Positions 6,731 through 12,740 of a DNA stretch of 13,921 nt are shown piece after piece (within the stretch, counting starts at the first letter, position 1; the number at the start of each line of letters is the position of its first letter). The notes beneath the pieces are model-generated. The model was not told the origin of the DNA and did no database searches. It saw only the letters and a program-made list of their open reading frames with translations. Source of the stretch: an uncultured bacterium (GTDB lineage: Bacteria > Bacteroidota > Bacteroidia > Bacteroidales > Muribaculaceae); the NCBI GenBank assembly GCA_946184715.1, contig CAMHGU010000035.1:1-13921 (forward strand). Direction: 5' to 3'. The position numbers and the translations under genes were made by a program.

Positions 6731-7345
6731 TTAGTCTTCAACCATCTTGCCCCACATCGAAGCGGTGTCGGGGGCTTTCTCGGCGCCGGCCTCAGCTTGG
6801 AAGTAGGGGCGTTTCTCAAATCCGAAGATCGAGGCGCAGATGTTGGCGGGGAACTTGCGGATGTAGGTGTTGTAGTCCTGTGCCGATTCGTTGAAGCGTT
6901 CGCGGGCGGTGCGGATACGGTTCTCCGTGCCCTCGTATTGGTCCATATATTTCAGGAAGTTCTCGTTGGCCTTCAGCTCAGGGGTGTCCTCGGCGATAGC
7001 CATAAGGCGGCTCATAAGGTTGCTGATTTCGCCCTGAGCGGCCTGGAACTTGGCGAGGTTCTCCTCGGTGAGGTCGGCGGCGTCGATCTTGATGGTGGAA
7101 GCTGCCTGGCGTGCCTGAGCGAGCTTGTCGAAGATGTCGGTCTCGTGCTTGGCGGCTGCTTTGACGGAGTTGAGAAGGCCGGGGATGAGGTCGAGACGGC
7201 GCTGGTACTCGTTCTGTACGTTACCCCAAGCGGTTTCTACGGCTTCCTGCTTGGTTACCATAGTGTTGTACTTGCTCATTACCCAAAGGACGGCAACCAC
7301 AGCGAGAACGATAATGCCGATAGTGCCTTTTGAAAGTTTCTTCAT
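6731..7345 (-). CDS. lemA: LemA family protein
   Basis: This 204-residue protein has one N-terminal transmembrane segment (about 7-23, GTIGIIVLAVVAVLWVM) followed by a helical domain. The LemA hallmark lies at about 42-65: VQNEYQRRLDLIPGLLNSVK, the counterpart of the usual VQLKRRHDLIPNLV segment. Length matches the family. LemA proteins are membrane-anchored helical-bundle proteins of poorly known function, repeatedly found next to TPM/YgcG genes. It is the first gene of the cluster; its promoter lies 69-98 bases upstream, overlapping the region just past the mltG stop. The 89-base gap and hairpin after its stop suggest it may be expressed at a different level from the genes behind it. Confidence 0.93.
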   Translation of the reverse strand: MKKLSKGTIGIIVLAVVAVLWVMSKYNTMVTKQEAVETAWGNVQNEYQRRLDLIPGLLNSVKAAAKHETDIFDKLAQARQAASTIKIDAADLTEENLAKFQAAQGEISNLMSRLMAIAEDTPELKANENFLKYMDQYEGTENRIRTARERFNESAQDYNTYIRKFPANICASIFGFEKRPYFQAEAGAEKAPDTASMWGKMVED

Positions 7346-7413
7346 AGCTTGAATTTTTTAGCGTTTAGATATTTAGTTGATAGGTTTATCAAGTAAAGGC
7401 CGAATGCCGACTG

Positions 7414-7443
7414 CAAACATAGCTAAAATTCTTTGAATATCAA
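7414..7443 (-). promoter_or_regulatory. Promoter of the lemA-TPM cluster
   Basis: On the minus strand there is a -7 box TATGTTTG (7414-7421) and a TTG (7441-7443), 19 bp apart. The predicted transcript start is near 7410, giving a leader of about 65 bases before lemA. It is the only good promoter found for the five-gene cluster. Confidence 0.7.
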
Positions 7444-7457
7444 AGTACGGAGGGCAA

Positions 7458-7480
7458 AATTCAGCGAGCAATTCAGCGAG
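7458..7480. repeat. Short tandem repeat over the mltG stop codon
   Basis: The 11-base unit AATTCAGCGAG occurs at 7458-7468 and 7470-7480, a period of 12. On the minus strand each copy carries CTCGCTGAATT, so the sequence around the mltG TGA is present twice in the same frame. It looks like a small slippage duplication that gives the gene two in-frame stop codons. Confidence 0.6.
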
Positions 7481-8720
7481 TGATGCCGCGATTATTGAGT
7501 GCTTGCTGATAGCGCCGGGCGTTGGCGAGGTGCTCGGGGTAGGAGTCGGTGAAGCGGTGGCGGCCGGAGAAGTCGTCGGCTGCGCACATATATATATAGT
7601 GGTGGGGCGGGGCGTCGAGGACGGCGTCGAGGGTGGCTTTGTCGGGGATTCGGATGGGGCCGGGGGGCAGGCCGGCGTAGAGGTAGGTGTTATAGGGTGA
7701 GTCGTAGGTGAGCATATCGGCGGTGATGCGGCGGATTGAGAAGTCGCCGATGGCGAATTTGACGGTGGGGTCGGCCTGCAGCTTCATCGCCTTGTCGAGG
7801 CGGTTGAGGTAGAGCCGGGCCACGACGGGGCGCTCCTGCTTGCTATTGGTCTCCTCCTCCACTATCGAGGCTATGGTGGCCACTTGAGCGGGCGTGAGGC
7901 CGAGCTTGGCGGCTTTGGCGCGGCGCTCGTCGGTCCAGAATCGGTCGTGATATTTGGCAATGGTGGCGATTATCTGCGAGGGGCTCGATGTCCAATAAAG
8001 CTCGTAGGTATCGGGCAAAAACAGCGAAGCCACGGTTGCTGTGTCGCAGTGGTACTTGGCGAGGGTAGCGGGTGCGAGCAGGGTGTCGAGGAGGGCCTCA
8101 GGGGTGGTCATCATCTGGTTGCCGATGCGCTCGGCGAGTTGCGAGAGGGTGCGCACGTTGTTGAAGGTGACCCTCACGGGAGTCTGCGCCCGTCCTTTAA
8201 TCATACGGGCGGCTTGCCAAGCGCTGGTGCCTTCGTCGATGCGGTAGGCTCCGTGGCTGCTACCGAGGCGGTCCATCGTGAGGAGGTAGATTACGGTGTT
8301 GGCCCACTCTTCGCCCTCGTGCATAGCAAGGGTGTCGGCCAGCTCATCGTATTCTGTGTCGGGGTATATATATACGGTGTAGGCCGTGGGGGCTTTGGCC
8401 AGGGCGAGGCTTACCATCCATCCTATGGTGGCCGCGATGAGGAGGCCGATGATGGCCAGCACCCATCGCAGCCCTTTCGGGGAGATGGATTGGCTCTGGC
8501 CGCTCGGAGGAGCGACGGGCGAAGGCAGTTCGGGAGCCGGAGCATCGGCCGCGGCGGGCTCTTCGGCCGGAGCGGCAGCTTCGGGCGCTTCGGCGGCAGG
8601 TTCTACGGCGGCTTCGGCAATCGGCTCGAGGGTGGAGTCGGCTATTGCCTCCGGGGCGGGCGTAGCGCCGATGGCGGAAGGTTCCGCAGCCGGAAGGGTA
8701 TTAGGATCGTCGTGTTTCAT
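7473..8720 (-). CDS. mltG: Endolytic transglycosylase MltG (YceG-like)
   Basis: This 415-residue protein cleaves nascent peptidoglycan strands at the inner membrane and so helps set glycan chain length. It has a cytoplasmic N-terminus rich in Ala, Pro and Glu (about 1-80), one membrane helix (about 84-107) and a periplasmic YceG domain (about 180-411). Signatures of the domain are IASIVEEET (283-291), whose glutamates include the presumed catalytic one, RLYLNRL (302-308), LQADPTV (314-320), and SPYNTYLYAGLPPGPI (341-356). The low-complexity cytoplasmic tail is longer than in E. coli MltG. The ATG at 8720 lies right beside a -7 promoter box, so the transcript may be almost leaderless; no later Met occurs before the membrane helix. 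It shares strand with the lemA cluster, but lemA has its own promoter. Confidence 0.93.
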   Translation of the reverse strand: MKHDDPNTLPAAEPSAIGATPAPEAIADSTLEPIAEAAVEPAAEAPEAAAPAEEPAAADAPAPELPSPVAPPSGQSQSISPKGLRWVLAIIGLLIAATIGWMVSLALAKAPTAYTVYIYPDTEYDELADTLAMHEGEEWANTVIYLLTMDRLGSSHGAYRIDEGTSAWQAARMIKGRAQTPVRVTFNNVRTLSQLAERIGNQMMTTPEALLDTLLAPATLAKYHCDTATVASLFLPDTYELYWTSSPSQIIATIAKYHDRFWTDERRAKAAKLGLTPAQVATIASIVEEETNSKQERPVVARLYLNRLDKAMKLQADPTVKFAIGDFSIRRITADMLTYDSPYNTYLYAGLPPGPIRIPDKATLDAVLDAPPHHYIYMCAADDFSGRHRFTDSYPEHLANARRYQQALNNRGITR

Positions 8721-8724
8721 ATCG

Positions 8725-8732
8725 CAAAAGTA
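8725..8732 (-). promoter_or_regulatory. -7 promoter box of mltG
   Basis: TACTTTTG followed by C on the minus strand matches TAnnTTTG and ends 4 bases before the mltG ATG. The nearest TTG upstream (8756-8758) is 23 bp away, longer than the usual 19-21, so the -33 part is uncertain. If used, transcription would begin at or next to the start codon. Confidence 0.45.
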
Positions 8733-8805
8733 ATCAATTAGTGTGGCTTATGCGACAATTCGAGCGGCGAAACGAAATAATTTTTGTGATTTTTTGGTTT
8801 ACGTT

Positions 8806-8835
8806 TTGCAGTAACGAAAATTTGGCTTAAATTTG
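8806..8835 (+). promoter_or_regulatory. Promoter of tRNA-Ser
   Basis: TTG (8806-8808) and TAAATTTG (8828-8835) are 19 bp apart, an excellent match to the Bacteroidetes promoter pattern. The predicted start of transcription is about 20 bases before the mature tRNA 5' end. Confidence 0.75.
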
Positions 8836-8860
8836 CAGTCGCAATTCAGCATTGCACCAC

Positions 8861-8947
8861 GGAAGGGTGGGTGAGTGGCTGAAACCAGCAGTTTGCTAAA
8901 CTGCCGTAGGGGTAACCCTACCACGAGTTCGAATCTCGTCCCTTCCG
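8861..8947 (+). tRNA. tRNA-Ser (anticodon GCT)
   Basis: The 7-bp acceptor stem is GGAAGGG (8861-8867) with CCCTTCC (8940-8946), discriminator G at 8947. The anticodon arm is GCAGT-TTGCTAA-ACTGC with anticodon GCT at 8895-8897, reading AGC and AGU. A long variable arm (TAGGG-GTAA-CCCTA core) marks a class II serine tRNA. The T arm is ACGAG-TTCGAAT-CTCGT. CCA is not encoded, as is usual in Bacteroidetes. Confidence 0.97.
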
Positions 8948-8959
8948 CTTGGAGCGGTA

Positions 8960-8990
8960 GGCGTCCTCAGTCAGAGGGCGCCGTTTTTTT
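8960..8990 (+). terminator. Rho-independent terminator after tRNA-Ser
   Basis: A 9-bp stem GGCGTCCTC (8960-8968) / GAGGGCGCC (8974-8982), with one T-G wobble and a 5-base loop, is followed by G and seven T residues. It begins 12 bases after the tRNA. Confidence 0.88.
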
Positions 8991-9178
8991 ATCACGGACA
9001 TTGAATCTATAGAAGATCTAGGGGGCTGCGCGATTCTTCGGTTTTCGGCGGCTTGGGCGGGGCGGTGATTAATGAAAAATTTCCTTAATGAGACGTTGAT
9101 TTATGCACATTTTGGGGCAAAATGAGTAAAAACGAGCAATTATTAGGCTGAAAAATTTCATAATTAGAGATTACTTAC

Positions 9179-9186
9179 TAACTTTG
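9179..9186 (+). promoter_or_regulatory. -7 promoter box upstream of acpP
   Basis: TAACTTTG followed by C fits TAnnTTTG. At the expected -33 position the sequence is TTTCA rather than TTG, so that element is imperfect. The predicted leader is about 90 bases and contains a GC-rich hairpin (9206-9224). The rest of 8991-9178 is AT-rich and shows no gene. Confidence 0.55.
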
Positions 9187-9205
9187 CAGCCGGATTAGAG
9201 CCGAG

Positions 9206-9234
9206 CGGCTTCAAGCGGAAGCCGAAGCCCTTTT
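9206..9234 (+). promoter_or_regulatory. Hairpin with T tract in the acpP leader
   Basis: CGGCTTC (9206-9212) pairs perfectly with GAAGCCG (9218-9224) over a 5-base loop, and TTTT follows at 9231-9234 after a 6-base spacer. It resembles a weak terminator inside the leader. It could attenuate transcription or simply protect the mRNA 5' end. Confidence 0.35.
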
Positions 9235-9280
9235 CCCCCGAAACAGAACAATCTAATTATTCAACATTAAATTTACGATT

Positions 9281-9517
9281 ATGTCAGAAATTGAAGAAAG
9301 AGTCAAAGGTATCATCGTTGACAAGCTTGGTGTAAGCGAAACTGAAGTAAAGCCCGAAGCTACCTTCGCACAGGATCTCGGCGCCGATTCACTCGACACC
9401 GTTGAGCTTATTATGGACTTTGAGAAGGAATTCGGCATTCAGATTCCTGAGGAAGAAGCTGAGAAGATCGCTACCGTAGGCGACGCTATCGCTTTCATCG
9501 AGAATCACAAGCAATAA
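9281..9517 (+). CDS. acpP: Acyl carrier protein
   Basis: This 78-residue, strongly acidic protein carries growing fatty-acyl chains on a phosphopantetheine arm. The attachment serine is Ser37 in GADSLDTVEL (34-43), the standard helix II motif. Length matches bacterial ACP. The next gene is fabF, one of its main client enzymes, followed by rnc; this gene order is common in bacteria. The preceding promoter gives a leader of about 90 bases. Two stem-loops follow the stop, before fabF, which could help keep ACP transcript in excess over fabF. Identification is secure. Confidence 0.98.
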   Translation: MSEIEERVKGIIVDKLGVSETEVKPEATFAQDLGADSLDTVELIMDFEKEFGIQIPEEEAEKIATVGDAIAFIENHKQ

Positions 9518-9529
9518 TCGGAAGGAAAC

Positions 9530-9570
9530 GCGCTGAGAGGTGTCGCTCGCGCAGAGCGGCAGCGAAGCGC
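9530..9570 (+). other. Stem-loop just after acpP
   Basis: TGTCGCTC (9541-9548) pairs with GAGCGGCA (9554-9561) over 8 bp including one U-G wobble, with a 5-base loop. Outer arms GCGCT (9530-9534) and AGCGC (9566-9570) add 5 bp beyond an internal loop. The wobble is stable only in plus-strand RNA. No U run follows, so it is more likely a 3'-protecting or processing structure than an intrinsic terminator. Confidence 0.5.
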
Positions 9571-9575
9571 CCGAG

Positions 9576-9612
9576 AATGTAGGGACACGCCGCCGTGCGT
9601 GTCCGCTACATT
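9576..9612 (+). repeat. Long imperfect palindrome between acpP and fabF (REP-like)
   Basis: AATGTAG+GGACACGC (9576-9590) pairs with GCGTGTCC+CTACATT (9597-9612): 15 bp with a single bulged G (9605) and a 6-base loop. The form, GTAGGGACAC...GTGTCC.CTAC, resembles short palindromic intergenic repeats found dispersed in some bacterial genomes, but dispersal cannot be shown from one copy. It lies 66 bases above the fabF start. Confidence 0.55.
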
Positions 9613-9677
9613 AAGTTGCCACGGCAATCGGCGTGGCGCTAAAGTAACAGAAACAGCAATTGCATAAACAAACAGCT

Positions 9678-10943
9678 ATGGAACTTAAAAGAGTCGTAAT
9701 AACCGGTATGGGCACCATCAACCCGATCGGTAAGGATGTGGAAACCACGTGGAAGAACGCCGTAGAAGGCGTCAGCGGTGCCGCGCCCATCACACGTTTC
9801 GATGCCTCGCAATTCAAGACCCAATTTGCCTGCGAAGTAAAGGACTATAACTCCGCCGATTATTTCGACCGCCGCGATGCACGCAAATACGACCTCTATT
9901 GCCAGTTTGCTCTCATAGCCGCCGACCAAGCCATCAAGGAGGCCGGGCTCGACGATGAGAGCGTTGACCACACCCGTGTGGGCGTGATTTTCGCGTCGGG
10001 CATTGGCGGTCTGCACACCTTTGAGGAGGAAGCCGGCTACTTTGCCGTACACGGCGAGGAGATGGGACCCAAGTATAACCCCTTCTTCATTCCGAAGATG
10101 ATCTCCGACATAGCCGCTGGCCATATATCCATCAATCACCACTTCCACGGCCCCAACTTCGGCGTGGTATCGGCTTGCGCCTCATCGACCAACGCGATGA
10201 TCGACGCCTTCAACTACATCCGCCTGGGCAAGGCCGTCGCCATCGTGACCGGTGGCGCCGAGGCCGCTGTGTATCCGGCCGGTGTGGGCGGCTTCAACGC
10301 GATGAAAGCCCTCTCCACCCGCAACGACGACCCGGCAGGCGCCTCGCGCCCCTTCAGCGGTTCGCGCGACGGTTTCATCATAGGCGAAGGCGGCGCTGCC
10401 CTCGTATTTGAGGAGCTTGAGCACGCCAAGGCCCGCGGTGCCAAGATTCTGGCCGAGGTGGTAGGCGGTGGCATGAGTGCCGACGCATATCACATCACCG
10501 CTTCTCACCCCGAAGGTCTCGGAGCTAAGCTCGTGATGGAAGAGGCACTCCGCGATGCCGGTCTCAAGCCCGAGGATATCGACTACATCAACGTGCACGG
10601 CACCTCGACCCCGGTGGGCGACATCAGCGAGGCCAAGGCCATCAAGGAAGTGTTCGGCGAGCACGCCTATAAGCTCAACATCAGCAGCACCAAGTCGATG
10701 ACCGGCCACCTGCTGGGCGGCACAGGTGCTCTTGAGGCCCTGTTCTGTGTGGAGACGATACGCCACGGCATCGTTCCCCCCACTATCAACCATGCCGACG
10801 ACGACCGCGACCCCGAGATTGACTACGACCTCAACTTCACCTTCAACAAAGCGCAGAAGCGCGACGTGCGCGTGGCACTGTCCAACACCTTCGGGTTCGG
10901 CGGCCACAACGCTTGCATCGTGGTAAAGCGTTACGAGGAGTGA
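9678..10943 (+). CDS. fabF: 3-oxoacyl-[ACP] synthase II (KAS II)
   Basis: This 421-residue thiolase-fold enzyme condenses malonyl-ACP with acyl-ACP in fatty-acid elongation. The catalytic triad is visible: Cys167 in VVSACASSTNAM, His308 in INVHGTSTPVGD, and His344 in KSMTGHLLGGTGALEA, with Lys339 before it. The C-terminal NTFGFGGHNA motif is also present. The ATG at 9678 (MELKRVVITG) was chosen because the family begins this way; the frame opens 18 bases earlier at a TTG, which is less likely. It lies 160 bases after acpP with two hairpins between and no clear promoter of its own; rnc follows 57 bases later. Length and motifs are complete. Confidence 0.97.
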   Translation: MELKRVVITGMGTINPIGKDVETTWKNAVEGVSGAAPITRFDASQFKTQFACEVKDYNSADYFDRRDARKYDLYCQFALIAADQAIKEAGLDDESVDHTRVGVIFASGIGGLHTFEEEAGYFAVHGEEMGPKYNPFFIPKMISDIAAGHISINHHFHGPNFGVVSACASSTNAMIDAFNYIRLGKAVAIVTGGAEAAVYPAGVGGFNAMKALSTRNDDPAGASRPFSGSRDGFIIGEGGAALVFEELEHAKARGAKILAEVVGGGMSADAYHITASHPEGLGAKLVMEEALRDAGLKPEDIDYINVHGTSTPVGDISEAKAIKEVFGEHAYKLNISSTKSMTGHLLGGTGALEALFCVETIRHGIVPPTINHADDDRDPEIDYDLNFTFNKAQKRDVRVALSNTFGFGGHNACIVVKRYEE

Positions 10944-11000
10944 ACAAGGCTCGCATCGCTATCTTACTGAATAGTAACCGGCAAGAAAGATTAGGATAAC

Positions 11001-11720
11001 GTGTTCTACAATACGCTCCAAAAGATAAGGCTCTCTTTCCATCGCGAAAGGGAGCTTTGTCGTTTCATTCGAGCCACGCTCGGCTACTATCCGCGCCACG
11101 TGGATTACTATCGAGAGGCGTTGACCCATCGCTCCGCCACGGCCGTGGGCGGCACGGAGAAGTTCAATAACGAGCGCTTGGAGTTTCTCGGCGATGCCAT
11201 CCTTGATGCCGCCGTGGCCGACATTCTCTACAAGCATTTCCCCGACGAGGACGAAGGGTTCCTCACCAACACCCGCTCCAAGATAGTGCAGCGCGAGCAT
11301 CTCAACCGCGTGGGGCAGGAGCTGGGCCTTCACAACGCCCTGCGGTGCGCGTCGCACTCCCATTCCCACAACTCCTACATCTACGGCAACGCCCTGGAGG
11401 CCCTTATCGGCGCCATCTATCTCGACCAGGGCTACCGCAAGGTGAAAGCGTTTGTCATCGAGCGCATACTCGACCTCAGCCTCGAGCACTTCGCTACGGC
11501 CGACAAGAACTTCAAGTCTCGACTGATAGAGTGGGCGCAGAAGAACAGGAAGCAGCTCGAGTTTGAGTTGCTCGATTCCGGGCTTGACCAGCGACGTAGC
11601 CCGGTATTCACCTCAGCTGTAATCATCGACAATGAACGGATAGCCGAAGGCACCGGCTACACCAAGAAAGAATCGCATCAAGCGGCCGCCGAGCAGGCGC
11701 TCAAGCGCCTCGGGCTGTAA
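11001..11720 (+). CDS. rnc: Ribonuclease III
   Basis: This 239-residue endonuclease cuts double-stranded RNA, including rRNA precursors and structured mRNAs. The RNase III domain has the signature NNERLEFLGDAILD (56-69), and a double-stranded RNA-binding domain follows (about 170-238, ending QAAAEQALKRL). In the second metal-site segment, YGNALEALIGAIYLD, Asn130 stands where E. coli has Asp114, while the essential Glu (Glu133, E. coli Glu117) is kept. The start is a GTG at 11001: an in-frame stop lies three codons upstream, and the first residues (MFYNTLQKIRLSF) resemble the N-termini of Bacteroidetes homologues. It is probably cotranscribed with acpP-fabF and converges on xerD. Confidence 0.96.
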   Translation: MFYNTLQKIRLSFHRERELCRFIRATLGYYPRHVDYYREALTHRSATAVGGTEKFNNERLEFLGDAILDAAVADILYKHFPDEDEGFLTNTRSKIVQREHLNRVGQELGLHNALRCASHSHSHNSYIYGNALEALIGAIYLDQGYRKVKAFVIERILDLSLEHFATADKNFKSRLIEWAQKNRKQLEFELLDSGLDQRRSPVFTSAVIIDNERIAEGTGYTKKESHQAAAEQALKRLGL

Positions 11721-11738
11721 CCCCTCGGTCGCCATTTT

Positions 11739-11760
11739 CGCCCGATGTTATCGGGCGTTT
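11739..11760 (+). terminator. Hairpin between the convergent rnc and xerD genes
   Basis: CGCCCGAT (11739-11746) pairs perfectly with ATCGGGCG (11750-11757) over a 3-base loop, followed by TTT on the plus strand. It begins 18 bases after the rnc stop. Its right arm holds the last codons of xerD, and the xerD stop (11748-11750) sits in the loop. On the minus strand the tail is AAAATGG, so it serves rnc better than xerD. Confidence 0.6.
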
Positions 11761-12668
11761 CGGCGATTGCGCGGGTGGTGCTCCATTATCTCGCGGCGCA
11801 GGCGCGAGCGGTCGATGTGCACATAGATTTCGGTGGTGGTGATGCTCTCGTGGCCCAGCATCTGCTGGATGGCGCGCAGGTTGGCGCCCCCCTCGAGCAG
11901 GTGGGTGGCGAAGGAGTGGCGCAGAGTGTGGGGCGAGATGTTCTTGCGTATGCCCGCCAGCGCGCATAGCTCCTTGACGATGTAGAAAATCATCACCCTT
12001 GAGAGCTGGCCCCCGCGGCGGTTGAGGAAGAGAATGTCGTCGCAACCCCGCTTCGGCTCAATGTCGGCGCGCGAGCCCTCCACATAGTCGGCGATGCACT
12101 GCAAGGCGACCGGCGATATAGGCACCAGGCGCTGCTTATCGCCCTTACCTATCACCGAGAGGTAGCCCTCCTCGGGAAACACCTGCGAGAGGCGCAGCCC
12201 GATAAGCTCCGAGGCGCGCAGCCCGCAGCCGTAGAGCGTCTCGATGATGGCGCGGTTGCGCTCGCCCTCAGGCTTCTCCATATCAATAGCATCGATCATA
12301 GCGTCGATTTCCTCCACTGTGAGCACCTCGGGCAGCTTGCGCTCCAGCCGTGGCGACGGGAGCAGTGCCGTGGGGTCGTGCTCTATCAGCTCCTCCTCGC
12401 GCAAGTAATGGTAAAAGCTCTTGATGCCCGAGATGATGCGGGCTTGAGAGCGCGGCCCGATGCCCACGTCGTGGAGCGAGGCCACAAAGGCGTGGAGGTC
12501 GTCGGGCGAGACTGCCTCGGGCGGCGTCGCCGCCTCATCGAGCCAGCGCAGCAGCTTATCGACATCGTCGCTGTAGGCTGCCACACTATTGGCCGCCAAC
12601 CCCTTCTCGAGGGTCAAATACGCCCGATAGTTGTCGAGCAAGCGCGCTATGTTGTCAATCTTTGTCAA
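11748..12668 (-). CDS. xerD: Tyrosine recombinase XerD
   Basis: This 306-residue recombinase, with its XerC-type partner, resolves chromosome dimers at dif during division. It has an N-terminal core-binding SAM-like domain (about 6-92) and a C-terminal catalytic domain (about 112-295). All catalytic residues are present: Arg151 (GLRASEL), Lys175 (VIGKGDKQR), His247 and Arg250 (HTLRHSFATHLLEGGA), His273 (LGHES) and nucleophile Tyr282 (EIYVH). No integrase-type additions or nearby attachment repeats were seen, so this is the housekeeping enzyme and not a mobile-element integrase. The start is a TTG at 12668; no in-frame ATG precedes it before a stop at about 12719, and the N-terminus aligns with homologues. 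It is divergent from aroQ. Confidence 0.94.
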   Translation of the reverse strand: MTKIDNIARLLDNYRAYLTLEKGLAANSVAAYSDDVDKLLRWLDEAATPPEAVSPDDLHAFVASLHDVGIGPRSQARIISGIKSFYHYLREEELIEHDPTALLPSPRLERKLPEVLTVEEIDAMIDAIDMEKPEGERNRAIIETLYGCGLRASELIGLRLSQVFPEEGYLSVIGKGDKQRLVPISPVALQCIADYVEGSRADIEPKRGCDDILFLNRRGGQLSRVMIFYIVKELCALAGIRKNISPHTLRHSFATHLLEGGANLRAIQQMLGHESITTTEIYVHIDRSRLRREIMEHHPRNRRNAR

Positions 12669-12684
12669 AAAATGCGTATATTTG
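12652..12684 (+). promoter_or_regulatory. Predicted promoter of aroQ
   Basis: The -7 box TATATTTG (12677-12684) has TTG at 12652-12654, a 22-bp spacer, slightly long. The predicted leader is about 50 bases. The box lies in the predicted 5' leader of divergent xerD. Confidence 0.45.
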
Positions 12685-12697
12685 TCGAGCCGACAGG

Positions 12698-12705
12698 CAA
12701 ATTTA
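12698..12705 (-). promoter_or_regulatory. Predicted -7 box of xerD
   Basis: TAAATTTG followed by C on the minus strand matches the consensus and would place transcription start about 25 bases above the TTG start codon. No TTG lies at the usual spacing; the closest is only 12 bp away. The box lies downstream of the aroQ start, so the two promoters face each other. Confidence 0.4.
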
Positions 12706-12740
12706 TAAATTTTCCGTCAAAAAGTAATCGATACACCGAT

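Noticed and set aside
7884..8741. Plus-strand open frame (about 285 codons) antisense to mltG
   Set aside because: Gly/Arg/Val-rich shadow frame; MltG motifs on the minus strand are unambiguous.
10182..10907. Minus-strand open frame (about 241 codons) inside fabF
   Set aside because: Antisense shadow of fabF, whose catalytic Cys and His residues are intact on the plus strand.
11748..12668. Tyrosine recombinase as a mobile-element integrase
   Set aside because: The protein is a standard-length XerD between rnc and aroQ, with no attachment repeats, excision genes or cargo; the tRNA-Ser is nearly 3 kb away with no repeat of its 3' end seen.
12378..12740. In-frame upstream extension of aroQ
   Set aside because: It runs antisense through xerD and the intergenic region; type II dehydroquinases start at the MKILIINGPN segment.
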